Shown: positions 34,574 through 44,427 of the stretch, piece after piece
How the letters are laid out: every line of letters begins with the position of its first letter
How positions within the stretch are numbered: position 1 is the stretch's first letter
The notes under the pieces: generated by a model
The model's input: only the letters and a program-made list of their open reading frames with translations
The model's database searches: none
Told to the model about the DNA's origin: nothing
Position numbers and translations under genes: made by a program
NCBI RefSeq assembly: GCF_020886115.1
Contig: NZ_AP025185.1
Span: forward strand, 1,736,001-1,800,000
Reading direction: 5' to 3'
Source of the DNA: Flavobacterium ammonificans
GTDB taxonomy: Bacteria; Bacteroidota; Bacteroidia; Flavobacteriales; Flavobacteriaceae
DNA length: 64,000 nucleotides

Positions 34574-35899
34574 TTATAAGAACTCTCCGTGTTGCGTAAT
34601 ATCTAAACCTAATTCTTCTTTGTCTTCGCTCACACGTAATGGTGTGATTTTGTTTACGATAAAGAACAAAGCGTAAGATGCTGAAAAAGCAAAAATAGAC
34701 ACTAATACTAATGCTTTTAATTGGATTAAAAACAAAGTTGTATCACCAAAGATTAAACCTTGGTTGTCACCCACAATTGGATTAACAGCATTGGATGCAA
34801 AAACACCAGTTAGTAGCATTCCTGTCATACCACCCACACCGTGACAAGCAAATACATCTAAAGCATCATCAATTTTTCCTTTAGGAAATTTCATTACCAT
34901 GAAGTTACTAATGATACTTGCAATAATACCGATGGAAATAGCGTGAGGAATACTTACAAAACCAGCAGCAGGTGTGATGGCAACTAAACCAACAACCGCT
35001 CCAATACAAGCACCCATTGCAGATAATTTATGTCCCATAATTTTGTCTAGGAATACCCAGGCCATCGCAGCAGCAGCGGCAGCAACAGTGGTTGTTCCTA
35101 ATGCTTGTGCAGCAAGACCACTAGATCCTACAGCAGAACCAGCATTAAATCCGAACCATCCAAACCAAAGTAACCCAGTACCTAATAATACATAAGTAAT
35201 GCGAGCAGGGTTTACTTTTTGAACTTTTCTTTTTCCTAAGAAAATAGCACCAGCTAAGGCAGCCCAACCAGCACTCATGTGAACAACAGTACCACCAGCA
35301 AAGTCAAGAACTCCCATTTTAAAGAATAATCCATCAGGGTGCCATGTCATATGGCAAAGTGGTGCGTATATAATTAATATGAATAATACCATGAATAGCA
35401 AATACGCCCAGAAACGAACACGCTCTGCAAAAGCACCTGTAATTAATGCAGGTGTAATGATGGCAAATTTAGCCTGAAAGAATGCGAATAAAAGTAATGG
35501 AATGGTTGGAGCTAATTCCCAAGCAGTATTAGCGCTTACTCCATTGAATAATAAATTATAGGAAGGATCTCCAATGATTCCTCCGATAGATGGACCAAAA
35601 CACAAACCGAAGCCAATTAGCACCCATAATACAGTTACAATCACCATTGCCATAAAACTTTGTAGCATAGTACTAATTACATTTTTCTTTCCAACCATTC
35701 CTCCGTAGAAGAATCCAAGACCAGGTGTCATGATTAAAACTAATGCAGAGGCAACGATCATCCAAGCTGTATCACCGGTGTCTAATTTTAACTCAACAAT
35801 ATGAGCTCCTAATTGTGTAGATTCCACAACAAAATAATTTGAGAAAAAAGTAAGTCCCAAAACAGTGATTAGAATCACACTTAAAACAATTTTACGCAT
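34574..35899 (-). CDS. amt: Ammonium transporter (Amt/MEP/Rh family)
   Basis: The 441-residue protein has about 11-12 membrane segments, including an N-terminal one that may be a cleaved signal. Amt landmarks are DTAWMIVASALVLIMTPGLGFFYGGMVG, FAGGTVVHMSAGWAALAGAI (first pore histidine) and DVFACHGVGGMTGMLLTGVF (second pore histidine). It carries ammonium or ammonia across the inner membrane. No glnK/PII gene is next to it, although amt and glnK are often paired. The 258 bp upstream are very AT-rich and hold no gene. Confidence 0.95.
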   Translation of the reverse strand: MRKIVLSVILITVLGLTFFSNYFVVESTQLGAHIVELKLDTGDTAWMIVASALVLIMTPGLGFFYGGMVGKKNVISTMLQSFMAMVIVTVLWVLIGFGLCFGPSIGGIIGDPSYNLLFNGVSANTAWELAPTIPLLLFAFFQAKFAIITPALITGAFAERVRFWAYLLFMVLFILIIYAPLCHMTWHPDGLFFKMGVLDFAGGTVVHMSAGWAALAGAIFLGKRKVQKVNPARITYVLLGTGLLWFGWFGFNAGSAVGSSGLAAQALGTTTVAAAAAAMAWVFLDKIMGHKLSAMGACIGAVVGLVAITPAAGFVSIPHAISIGIIASIISNFMVMKFPKGKIDDALDVFACHGVGGMTGMLLTGVFASNAVNPIVGDNQGLIFGDTTLFLIQLKALVLVSIFAFSASYALFFIVNKITPLRVSEDKEELGLDITQHGEFL

Positions 35900-36103
35900 A
35901 ACTTTTATTTTTAAATTTCAATAAAAGTATGTATTTTATTATTACACTCTATTTTTTGTAGGGGTATATTTTAAATTTTTATTAAATAATAAATTTATAC
36001 CCATAAATTTTTAGGGTTTAACTAATATAATACTATATTTTTTGGATTTGGCAATTTTAATTATTGAAATAATTCTAGTTTTGAGGATATTTAGAGAATA
36101 AAA

Positions 36104-36133
36104 AAAGGGTCAATTAATTACAATTGACCCTTT
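36104..36133 (-). terminator. Terminator after the amidohydrolase pair
   Basis: The 12-bp arms AAAGGGTCAATT (36104-36115) and AATTGACCCTTT (36122-36133) lead, on the minus strand, into a T-run formed by the A-run at 36099-36106. Confidence 0.88.
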
Positions 36134-36157
36134 GGTAATGGTTTGAAATAAAACTAA

Positions 36158-37459
36158 TTACTTCTGATTGAATTTTGCTTTATAACGATCATTTAATCTA
36201 GTTTGGTGTGTTTCTAAACTTATTGATCTTCCTTGTATGTAGGCTTCGGTTAATTTATTTGTACGCATATCCAACGCATCACCTTCAGATAAAAATAAAG
36301 TAGCGTCTTTACCTACAGTTATAGTTCCGCAAAAAGAGTCTATTCCTAAAATTTTAGCAGTATTAGAAGTGATTAATTGCAAAGCTTTCTCTTTGTCTAA
36401 ACCATAAGCTACACAAGTACCTGCTAGAAATGGTAAATTACGAGTTGCCATTCTTTCATGAGAACCACTATTTTCTAAACCAACTGTTACACCTTGTTCA
36501 GTAAGTAAATAAGCCAATTTATAAGGTAAATCAATATCGTCATCATCGTTTTCCGGCATGTCATGAACTCTTCTTAACAAAACACCTACTTTGTTTTCTT
36601 TTAAGTAGGCACCAATTTTATAAGCTTCATAACCACCAACAATAGCAATCTTGTTAATTCCATTACTCTTTGCAAGTTCAATAGCATCAATCATTTGCTT
36701 TTCTTCATTAGCATGAATGAAAAGTGTTTGTTCACCAGTAAAAAGACCTTTAGTTGCCTCTAATACGATATTTCTCTCTTTAGAAGTTGTAGCATTGTAC
36801 ACTTTGGCATTAGCCAAAAAAGAATTTAGATCTTTTATTTGATTACTATAGTCCTTATTTGCTTCGATAGTGCCTGGCTCAAACCAAGAACCACTTCTTC
36901 TAAAGCTAGAAGGAAAATCCATGTGAATTCCGTCATTTTCTTTTACAACTGCATCACTCCAATGCCAAGCATCTAATTGTACAATAGATGAAGTTCCAGA
37001 TATTAGACCTCCTCTAGGTGTTATTTGTGCCATTAAAATCCCATTCGGTCTAACAGTTTCTACTACTTTTGAATCTGCAGTATAAGCAATTAAGCTTCGT
37101 ACATGAGGATTATAAGTTCCAATTTCAGACTCGTCATCAGAGGATTTGACCGCATCAATCTCAACTAAACCTAATGTAGAGTTAGGAGCTATAAATCCAG
37201 GATACAAGTCTTTACCTTTTGCATCAATCACTATTTCATAGTTTGATTTATTGACAGTTGTTGCATTAGAAACCAGATCAATTTTTCCGTTCTTAAATCC
37301 AACAGCACAATTTGACAATACAGTTCCGTCTCCCACATGGGTGGTAGAATTAATGATCAAAATTGATTTTTGTTGTTTAGCTGCGGGTGTTTGTTGTGCA
37401 ACACAATTAAATGTAATGGTGAATGCAAATGCTAGTAGCGCTATTTTTTTATGTATCAT
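36158..37459 (-). CDS. Exported amidohydrolase-family protein lacking the usual metal motif
   Basis: The 433-residue protein has a signal peptide (IALLAFAFTITFNCVAQQ) and the composite beta-sandwich/barrel layout of the imidazolonepropionase-like amidohydrolases: LYPGFIAPNSTLGLVEIDAVK, GGLISGTSSIVQLDAW, ALQLITSNTAKILGIDSFCGTITVGKDATLFLSEGDAL. The HxH that normally follows the PGFID-type strand is absent (APNSTLG), so the binuclear metal site looks incomplete. It follows a 995-residue paralogue by 35 bp in the same direction. The two may form one complex, with this subunit structural or accessory. The substrate is unknown; peptides are one suggestion for exported members. Confidence 0.85.
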   Translation of the reverse strand: MIHKKIALLAFAFTITFNCVAQQTPAAKQQKSILIINSTTHVGDGTVLSNCAVGFKNGKIDLVSNATTVNKSNYEIVIDAKGKDLYPGFIAPNSTLGLVEIDAVKSSDDESEIGTYNPHVRSLIAYTADSKVVETVRPNGILMAQITPRGGLISGTSSIVQLDAWHWSDAVVKENDGIHMDFPSSFRRSGSWFEPGTIEANKDYSNQIKDLNSFLANAKVYNATTSKERNIVLEATKGLFTGEQTLFIHANEEKQMIDAIELAKSNGINKIAIVGGYEAYKIGAYLKENKVGVLLRRVHDMPENDDDDIDLPYKLAYLLTEQGVTVGLENSGSHERMATRNLPFLAGTCVAYGLDKEKALQLITSNTAKILGIDSFCGTITVGKDATLFLSEGDALDMRTNKLTEAYIQGRSISLETHQTRLNDRYKAKFNQK

Positions 37460-37494
37460 GACTAAAATATTTTTTAAATTAAAAGGATCTAATA

Positions 37495-40482
37495 CTAATA
37501 TTCCATAGAATCGCAGTGATACTCAGTTCGCTCTGCTTTTTTAGGTTCTTGCGTAATCATTCCTTTGTTTTTTTCTTCAAGAAGTTGTCCTATTAATGTA
37601 GTACGTTCTTTAGCAATTGCTTTTCTTTGTTCTTCATCTTTTTGGATGTCAAAATAAACAACTCCTTCTATAATAGTTTTCTCAGCTTTAGCATAAATCG
37701 AAAGTGGATTAGTATTCCATAAAACTACATCTGCATCTTTACCCACTTTGATACTACCTACTTTATCATCGATATGTAATAATTTAGCAGGGTTTAGTGT
37801 TACAAACTTCCATGCATCTTCTTCTGATACGTTACCATATTTCACAGCTTTAGCCGCTTCTTGATTCAATCTTCTTGACATTTCTGCATCATCTGAATTG
37901 TAAGCAACAACAATTCCTTTATTGTGCATTATTGGCCCGTTAAAAGGAATGGCATCATTTACTTCAAATTTATAAGCCCACCAATCAGAAAAAGTAGATG
38001 CTCCAACACCATGATCTTTCATTTTATCAGCGACTTTGTAACCTTCAAGAATATGAGTATAAGTATTTACTCTAAAATTGAATTTTTCGGCAACATTCAT
38101 TAACATCAATATTTCAGATTGTACATAAGAGTGACAAGAAATGAATCGATCCTTGTTTAAAATTTCTGCTAAGGTTTGTAAATCAAGATCTACTCTTGGA
38201 GCTTTACCTTTTTTAGAGCTGTTGTAACTTTTCCAGGCTAGATCGTATTCTTTTGCACGTTGGAAATAATCTGTAAAAACTTGTTCTACACCCATTCTGG
38301 TTTGTGGAAAACGAGTTGGATTTACATTACCCCAATTGGATTGTTTTACATTTTCACCCAAAGCAAATTTGATGAATTTAGGTTGGTTTTTGTATAACAT
38401 TTCGTCAGGAGACATACCCCATTTCCATTTAACAATGGCAGATCGACCTCCGATAGGATTTGCAGATCCGTGAAGTAATTGTGAAACAGTAACACCACCT
38501 GCCAAATCTCTATAAATGTTAGGATCTTCTGAGTTTACTACATCTTGAACAGTAACTTCAGCACTTGAATTGTGACCTCCTTCATTTACTCCTTTTGAAA
38601 TTGCTATATGAGAATGCTCATCAATAATTCCAGCTGTTAAATGTTTTCCTTCAGCATTAATTACTGTTGCAGTTGGATCAGATAAATTTTTTCCTACTGC
38701 AGCAATTTTACCATTTTTGATCAAAACATCAGCACTTTGTAAAATCCCTTCTTTTTCATTAGTCCAAACAGTAGCATTTTTGAACAACATATTTTGAACG
38801 GTCGGTTTTTGTAAATTTCCAAAAGCAACGTTTGGATAAGTTACTGGCTGAACTGGGTTTGTTTTAGTTTCTTTTTTACCGTCGGCTTCAGCTTTAAAAT
38901 CAGCAGTTTTAGTAGCTTTCCAGCTTACTTCTTTTCCGTCGCTAAAAATGGCTTTACCACTTAAATTAGAAGTCTTGTTTAAATAAGAACTCAAACGAAT
39001 AAAATTAGTACTTAACGAATCAGCTGGCTTAATTACAGCCGACATCCATTCGTTAGCAATCGTAATTTTTGAATTCATTTTTTTAGCATCAGCTTTAGTT
39101 AAGTCTGATTTAGGACTTCCAATTTCTCCTGAAATTTTCCATTTATAAGTTTCATTATCAATAACTAAGTCATAGTTTCCACGGATATCTTGTGAATTCA
39201 TATCGTTAACTACGTATCGATTTCCTTGCACCCAGTTTTCATGTAAAACGGTCTTTTTATCAAAATAATCACCAGAGGTAATGATAAAATTAGCTTGGCT
39301 TCCATTATTTAATGAACCGATTTCATTACTCTTTCCTAAAATTGATGCAGGAACAGTAGTTAATGCTTCCAATGCTTTTGTAGTATCAAAACCATATTGA
39401 ATAGCTTTCAATAAGTTGGTTTTGAACTGATCCATTTTCTTGATATTTTCAGTAGTTAATGCAAATGTAATTCCATTATCTGCCAATACTTTTAAATTTG
39501 AAGGTGCCTGATTCCAAAAACGGAAATCTTTCAACTCCATTTGATTGGCTTGATTTGGATCTGAAACATCATAGGCTTCAGGGAAATTAATAGGAATGAT
39601 AAACTTTGAATTGGTATTTTTAATTTCTTCAATACGCTCAAATTCATTTCCGCTTCCTTTCATTACGTATGTAATACCAAATTCTTTAGCAATTTTACTC
39701 GCTCTCAAGCTATTCAACTTGTCTTCTGTAGAAAATAATTGAACTAGTTTTTGATTTTCTATCATCGCTTCTAAAGAAACATCTTTAGTATCTGAGTTCC
39801 CTTTTTTATACCAATCCATATCATGATACATTTGACGCAATAGCGCCATCATACCCATCAATGAACTTGGATAGGATTGACCAGAAATTGCACTTCGTGT
39901 GAATCCAAAATGATTGGTGATTTTTGGAGCAATTAAACGACCTCCTTTATCAAAGTTATTCAAAGCAATTAGAGTACCAGTTCCTCTAGCAATTCCATCT
40001 GGTACGTGAGTACCAACAACTCCAAATCCAGCTTTCAAAAACTCCTCGGCTTTTGTTTCGTCGTATTTAAAAGTATCAAATGCATTTACTTCAGCTCTTA
40101 AATGTTCGTTCCAATAGTAGCCCGATTTTTTAGTATCATAAAGCGCACCTCTTGCCATAGGTCCTGAACTTCTTGGTTTTTCAACTCCAAAATTCGTGTA
40201 CATGTCTATGAAAGAGGGGTAAATTGTCTTACCCTCTAGATTGACGATAATCGAATTTTTTGGAATTACAATGTCTTTTCCTGTACTGATTACTTTTCCA
40301 TTTTGAATAAGTAAGGTTCCCTTTTCAATTACTTGTCTAGGTGTAACATAAATTTTAGCATTAATTAATGCAGTAAAATTTTGGTTTTTGTTCTGCACAC
40401 TCTCATTATTTGGGAAATAATTTTGTGAGATTGATGGTGTTACAGAAGTAACCAAAAGAAGAAATAGAATAATTTTTTTCAT
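37495..40482 (-). CDS. Exported tandem amidohydrolase (two amidohydrolase domains)
   Basis: The 995-residue protein has a signal peptide (MKKIILFLLLVTSVTPSISQ) and two amidohydrolase units. In the first (about 35-440) the metal motif is replaced (YPSFIDMYTNFGVEKP). In the second (about 610-960) the ligands are kept: AGIIDEHSHIA, RFISCHSYVQSEIL, VNTYTHILEGYKVADKM and VAYNSDDAEM, followed by AAKAVKYGNVSEEDAWKFVTLNPAKLLHIDDKVGSIKVGKDADVVLW. Only the C-terminal unit should be catalytic. It is co-directional with the smaller paralogue. It acts in the periplasm or at the surface; its reaction is not known. Confidence 0.88.
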   Translation of the reverse strand: MKKIILFLLLVTSVTPSISQNYFPNNESVQNKNQNFTALINAKIYVTPRQVIEKGTLLIQNGKVISTGKDIVIPKNSIIVNLEGKTIYPSFIDMYTNFGVEKPRSSGPMARGALYDTKKSGYYWNEHLRAEVNAFDTFKYDETKAEEFLKAGFGVVGTHVPDGIARGTGTLIALNNFDKGGRLIAPKITNHFGFTRSAISGQSYPSSLMGMMALLRQMYHDMDWYKKGNSDTKDVSLEAMIENQKLVQLFSTEDKLNSLRASKIAKEFGITYVMKGSGNEFERIEEIKNTNSKFIIPINFPEAYDVSDPNQANQMELKDFRFWNQAPSNLKVLADNGITFALTTENIKKMDQFKTNLLKAIQYGFDTTKALEALTTVPASILGKSNEIGSLNNGSQANFIITSGDYFDKKTVLHENWVQGNRYVVNDMNSQDIRGNYDLVIDNETYKWKISGEIGSPKSDLTKADAKKMNSKITIANEWMSAVIKPADSLSTNFIRLSSYLNKTSNLSGKAIFSDGKEVSWKATKTADFKAEADGKKETKTNPVQPVTYPNVAFGNLQKPTVQNMLFKNATVWTNEKEGILQSADVLIKNGKIAAVGKNLSDPTATVINAEGKHLTAGIIDEHSHIAISKGVNEGGHNSSAEVTVQDVVNSEDPNIYRDLAGGVTVSQLLHGSANPIGGRSAIVKWKWGMSPDEMLYKNQPKFIKFALGENVKQSNWGNVNPTRFPQTRMGVEQVFTDYFQRAKEYDLAWKSYNSSKKGKAPRVDLDLQTLAEILNKDRFISCHSYVQSEILMLMNVAEKFNFRVNTYTHILEGYKVADKMKDHGVGASTFSDWWAYKFEVNDAIPFNGPIMHNKGIVVAYNSDDAEMSRRLNQEAAKAVKYGNVSEEDAWKFVTLNPAKLLHIDDKVGSIKVGKDADVVLWNTNPLSIYAKAEKTIIEGVVYFDIQKDEEQRKAIAKERTTLIGQLLEEKNKGMITQEPKKAERTEYHCDSMEY

Positions 40483-40677
40483 AATTACTAGTTTAAATAT
40501 TTTATAAATATAATACTATTTAAAATTCATTGTACTTATTATAAAAATTTAACATTTGTTACATAAGAATATTTTATGCCTTTAATTCAAATTATCAGTA
40601 AAATTTTAATTTATATGTTTATTTTATTTAAAATAAACTATATTTAAGTTTTTATTTTGGTTATAAATCATTGAATT

Positions 40678-42213
40678 ATGTTGACAAAAATTTTTGGTAG
40701 CGCAGTTTTTGGTGTAGAAGCTACAACAATAACTGTTGAAGTGAATATCGATAAAGGAATTGGATATCATTTAGTGGGTTTGCCAGACAATGCTATTAAA
40801 GAAAGTAGCTATAGAATTGCTGCTGCTTTAAAGAATAACGGCTACACTTTGCCAGGTAAAAAAATCACCATCAATATGGCACCGGCTGATTTACGAAAAG
40901 AAGGTTCAGCCTACGATTTGACTTTGGCGATCGGGATTTTAATTGCTTCGTCCCAAATTAAAGGAGATGAAATAGATCGTTATATAATTATGGGTGAATT
41001 GTCTTTGGATGGCAGTTTACAACCCATTCGCGGAGCATTACCAATTGCTATTAAGGCTAAGGAAGAAGGATTTAAAGGATTCTTTTTGCCAAAACAGAAT
41101 GTAAAGGAAGCTGCCATTGTTTCGGATTTAGAGGTGTATGGTGTAGAAAATTTGCAAGAGGTTATTGATTTTTTTGAAGGAAAGGGAACCATAGAACCTA
41201 CAACTATTGATACAAGAGCTGAGTTTTATAAAACCTTAGATTTTCCTGAATTCGACTTTTCTGATGTTAAAGGGCAAGAGAGTATTAAAAGGTGTATGGA
41301 AATAGCCGCTGCAGGAGGTCATAATATTATTTTGATAGGTCCACCTGGAGCTGGAAAGACCATGTTAGCCAAACGATTACCAAGTATTTTGCCTCCCATG
41401 ACTTTGCGAGAAGCTTTGGAGACGACTAAAATTCATAGTGTTGCTGGTAAATTGAAAGAAGTCGGATTGATGAATCAACGCCCTTTTAGAAGTCCACACC
41501 ACACGATTTCCAACGTGGCGCTTGTTGGAGGCGGAAGTTATCCGCAACCTGGTGAAATTTCGATGGCACACAATGGGGTTTTGTTCTTGGATGAATTGCC
41601 AGAGTTCAAGCGAGACGTTCTTGAAGTAATGCGCCAACCTTTAGAGGACAGAGAAGTGACTATTTCCAGAGCGAAATTTACAGTTACCTATCCGTCATCA
41701 TTCATGTTGGTAGCAAGTATGAATCCTAGTCCGAGTGGTTTTTTTAACGATCCTGATGCACCACAAACTTCTTCTCCTCACGAAATGCAACGCTATATGA
41801 ATAAAATCTCAGGACCATTATTAGACCGAATTGATATTCATATAGAAGTAACTCCCGTTCCCTTTGAAAAATTATCCGATGACAGAAAAGCAGAAAGTAG
41901 TGTCGAAATCCGCAAAAGAGTTACAAACGCTAGAGAAATTCAATCGGCTCGTTTTGAATTGATGCCAACAATACATTATAATGCCCAAATGAGTACCAAA
42001 CATATTCGGGAATTTTGTGCTTTAGACGAAACCTCAAAAGAATTATTAAAAAACGCTATGGAGCGATTGAATCTTTCAGCAAGGGCCTATGACCGAATTT
42101 TAAAAGTAGCTCGAACTATTGCCGATTTAGAAGCTGCCGAAAGAGTCGTATCTCATCATATTGCAGAAGCAATTCAATACCGAAGTTTAGATCGTGACGG
42201 TTGGTTAGGTTAG
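40678..42213 (+). CDS. YifB/ComM-family Mg-chelatase-like ATPase
   Basis: The 511-residue protein has an N-terminal Lon-protease-like fold (TKIFGSAVFGVEATTITVEV; GLPDNAIKESSYRIAAALKNNGY), a central AAA+ module with Walker A GPPGAGKTMLAKRLPSI near 221, FLDELPEFKRDVLEVMRQPLED as Walker B/sensor region, and a C-terminal Mg-chelatase helical domain (LSARAYDRILKVARTIADLE). ComM of this family is a helicase that drives branch migration during natural transformation. The length matches. Its last 4 bp overlap the 3' end of the convergent membrane-protein gene. Confidence 0.94.
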   Translation: MLTKIFGSAVFGVEATTITVEVNIDKGIGYHLVGLPDNAIKESSYRIAAALKNNGYTLPGKKITINMAPADLRKEGSAYDLTLAIGILIASSQIKGDEIDRYIIMGELSLDGSLQPIRGALPIAIKAKEEGFKGFFLPKQNVKEAAIVSDLEVYGVENLQEVIDFFEGKGTIEPTTIDTRAEFYKTLDFPEFDFSDVKGQESIKRCMEIAAAGGHNIILIGPPGAGKTMLAKRLPSILPPMTLREALETTKIHSVAGKLKEVGLMNQRPFRSPHHTISNVALVGGGSYPQPGEISMAHNGVLFLDELPEFKRDVLEVMRQPLEDREVTISRAKFTVTYPSSFMLVASMNPSPSGFFNDPDAPQTSSPHEMQRYMNKISGPLLDRIDIHIEVTPVPFEKLSDDRKAESSVEIRKRVTNAREIQSARFELMPTIHYNAQMSTKHIREFCALDETSKELLKNAMERLNLSARAYDRILKVARTIADLEAAERVVSHHIAEAIQYRSLDRDGWLG

Positions 42214-42989
42214 TTTTCTTTTGATTCTATAACATCTATTGCTTCTGTACCAATAATCACATCATAAATGGCGTATTGCATGGATATATTGAACGGAACG
42301 GTAAATAAAACTCCGATACAGAACCCAATTAAACCCACTAATGAACCAAAAAAAGCTACTAATAATAGTAGGAAGATTGTGAAAAACTGTTTGCTAGATA
42401 TACTAATACTAGCTTGTATTGCTTCTATTGCTTTTTGTTTACCAAAAATGATTAATGGAATGGCGAGTGTAGTATAGATTCCAATAATAAAGGATAAAAG
42501 ATTCCCAACAAATGTTATTTTGTAATAGGTGAATAGGCTATTAATTCCTGTACTTACTAATGTGATGATGAAAGTAGCTATAATTAATTCTTTAAAAAAA
42601 GACCAATTATAAAAAGAGAAGAAATGACGCATTTTAAATTCGGTATCTTTATCTCCCGCTTGGCACATTTTTAAAAACCCTGCACTTATTGGGCTAAATA
42701 GTGTGCTGAAAATTATTGCGCCAATTAATTGATACCCTATATATTCGGGTTGGAGCATTTTAGCTTCCAATTGTTTCATAGCATGGGGATTGATATTTTC
42801 GGCACCTATAAAACCAACGACACCTAATCCGGCAATAAGGATTATAAGAAATCCAAATACAAGAATAGCAAGTCCTGCGTAGATAGCAATTTTTTTATAG
42901 TTTTCGAATGCTTTGTTGAATACCGTTTCAAATTGTAATTCGTATCCGTTTTTCTTTAGGTCTGTTATTTTTTCAGAAATTGTTTTCAT
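42210..42989 (-). CDS. Multi-pass membrane protein of unknown function
   Basis: The 259-residue protein has a short cytoplasmic N-terminus and about six hydrophobic segments: AIYAGLAILVFGFLIILIAGLGVVGFIG, YQLIGAIIFSTLFSPISAGFLKM, LIIATFIITLVSTGIN, LLSFIIGIYTTLAIPLIIFG, FFTIFLLLLVAFFGSLVGLIGFCIGVLF. Flavobacterial proteins of this kind have been labelled beta-carotene 15,15'-monooxygenase, but I see no support for an enzyme and do not adopt that name. The 3' end overlaps yifB by 4 bp tail to tail. The aldehyde dehydrogenase gene begins 1365 bp upstream on the same strand and ends 36 bp before it, so the two may share a transcript. Confidence 0.8.
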   Translation of the reverse strand: MKTISEKITDLKKNGYELQFETVFNKAFENYKKIAIYAGLAILVFGFLIILIAGLGVVGFIGAENINPHAMKQLEAKMLQPEYIGYQLIGAIIFSTLFSPISAGFLKMCQAGDKDTEFKMRHFFSFYNWSFFKELIIATFIITLVSTGINSLFTYYKITFVGNLLSFIIGIYTTLAIPLIIFGKQKAIEAIQASISISSKQFFTIFLLLLVAFFGSLVGLIGFCIGVLFTVPFNISMQYAIYDVIIGTEAIDVIESKEN

Positions 42990-43025
42990 ATTTAGGTTAG
43001 TTTGGGATTAAATGATTAGTTAGTA

Positions 43026-44354
43026 TTATAGCCAATTTAATATTTTCTTTACAATAGCTAATTTTCCTTTGTAAGGCGCATAGCGTAAAGGTAAATCAAT
43101 CCAAGTTGCTTTTTTAACCACTCCTTTATGATGCGAAAAGATATCAAAACTTAATTTACCATGATAAGCTCCAATTCCACTGTGTCCTACGCCTCCAAAA
43201 GGTAATTTTTTATTCGAAAAATGAATCATGGTGTCATTAATACAACCACCTCCAAAAGAATGTTTAGCAATTATTGTATCACAGAATTTCTTTCTCTCAC
43301 TAAAAATATACAATCCTAAAGGCTTTTCGTATCGAGCAATAATACTATCAATTTCTGATTCTTCAGTATAGGTAACTATGGGAAGTAATGGTCCAAAAAT
43401 TTCATCCTGCATTATCAAACTATCAAGATTATTCTCTTCAATTAGGGTAGGAGCAAGGTAGTTCGTTTCGTTATTGTATTGTCCGCCAAAAATTACTTTA
43501 TCAGGTTCAATCATCTCTATTAATCGAGACCAATTTCTACCATTAATAATTCGAGCAAAATCAGGAGAAATTTCAGGATTTTCACCATATGCATTTACAA
43601 TCTCTGCTTTCAAACAATCAATGAATTGGGATTTACTTTTTTGATGAACCAAAATATAATCAGGTGCAATACAAGTTTGCCCGCAATTGACGAACTTACC
43701 CCAAACAATTCGTTTGGCAGCCAATTGTAAATTGGCAGTTTCATCAACGATACATGGGTTTTTGCCGCCTAATTCTAAAGTAACTGGAGTTAAGTTTTTT
43801 GCTGCAGCTTGGGCTACAATTTTACCAACTGCCACACTTCCTGTGAAGAAAATATAATCCCAACGTTGTTCTAATAATTGAGTGGCTACTTCGGCATTAC
43901 CTTGGATCACTGACACATGATCTTCAGGAAAAACATCATTAATTATCTTCTGAATAATTGCCGCCGTATTGGGAGTTAATTCAGAGGGTTTTAAAACGAC
44001 TTGATTTCCTGCGGCAACAGCAGCAATTACTGGACAAAGTGCCAATTGAAAAGGATAATTCCAAGGTGAAATCACAAGTACTTTACCATAAGGTTCTTTA
44101 TAAATGGTGTCTGAAGAAGGTATATTCACTATGAAAGGAAAAACGCTTTCAGGTTTGGCCCAATTAGAAATATTTTTTATGGTATATTTTAAATCGGAAA
44201 TGACATAACTAGTTTCAGTTACGACGGTTTCAAATTCAGGTTTATTGAAATCAGCTTTTAAAGCACTAACAATTTCGTTTTCGTGAACGATTATTGTGTT
44301 CAATAAGCGAGTTAAAATTTGTTTGCGGTAACCAATATCCGATTTGTAATTCAT
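43026..44354 (-). CDS. Aldehyde dehydrogenase (ALDH3-like)
   Basis: The 442-residue protein has VISPWNYPFQLALCPVIAAVAAGNQVVLKPSEL (NAD site), TPVTLELGGKNPCIVD (catalytic glutamate) and FVNCGQTCIAPDYIL (nucleophilic cysteine in GQTC). The short length, and a C-terminal end (LRYAPYKGKLAIVKKILNWL) lacking the long tail of other classes, fit the class 3 fatty-aldehyde dehydrogenase branch. It oxidises medium- or long-chain aldehydes, probably at the membrane. No specific pathway is indicated by the neighbours. Confidence 0.92.
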   Translation of the reverse strand: MNYKSDIGYRKQILTRLLNTIIVHENEIVSALKADFNKPEFETVVTETSYVISDLKYTIKNISNWAKPESVFPFIVNIPSSDTIYKEPYGKVLVISPWNYPFQLALCPVIAAVAAGNQVVLKPSELTPNTAAIIQKIINDVFPEDHVSVIQGNAEVATQLLEQRWDYIFFTGSVAVGKIVAQAAAKNLTPVTLELGGKNPCIVDETANLQLAAKRIVWGKFVNCGQTCIAPDYILVHQKSKSQFIDCLKAEIVNAYGENPEISPDFARIINGRNWSRLIEMIEPDKVIFGGQYNNETNYLAPTLIEENNLDSLIMQDEIFGPLLPIVTYTEESEIDSIIARYEKPLGLYIFSERKKFCDTIIAKHSFGGGCINDTMIHFSNKKLPFGGVGHSGIGAYHGKLSFDIFSHHKGVVKKATWIDLPLRYAPYKGKLAIVKKILNWL

Positions 44355-44427
44355 AATTAAAGCTACTTAAAATTGATATGCAATTTAATTTATAAAATTG
44401 AATTATAAACTAATTCTCTAAATAAAA

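Noticed and set aside
35900..36098. Possible small RNA or riboswitch upstream of the ammonium transporter
   Set aside because: The stretch is nearly all A/T with no stable stem except the terminator of the neighbouring unit at 36104-36133.
42210..42989. Beta-carotene 15,15'-monooxygenase
   Set aside because: This name circulates for such flavobacterial membrane proteins, but no iron-binding histidines or oxygenase motifs are present.
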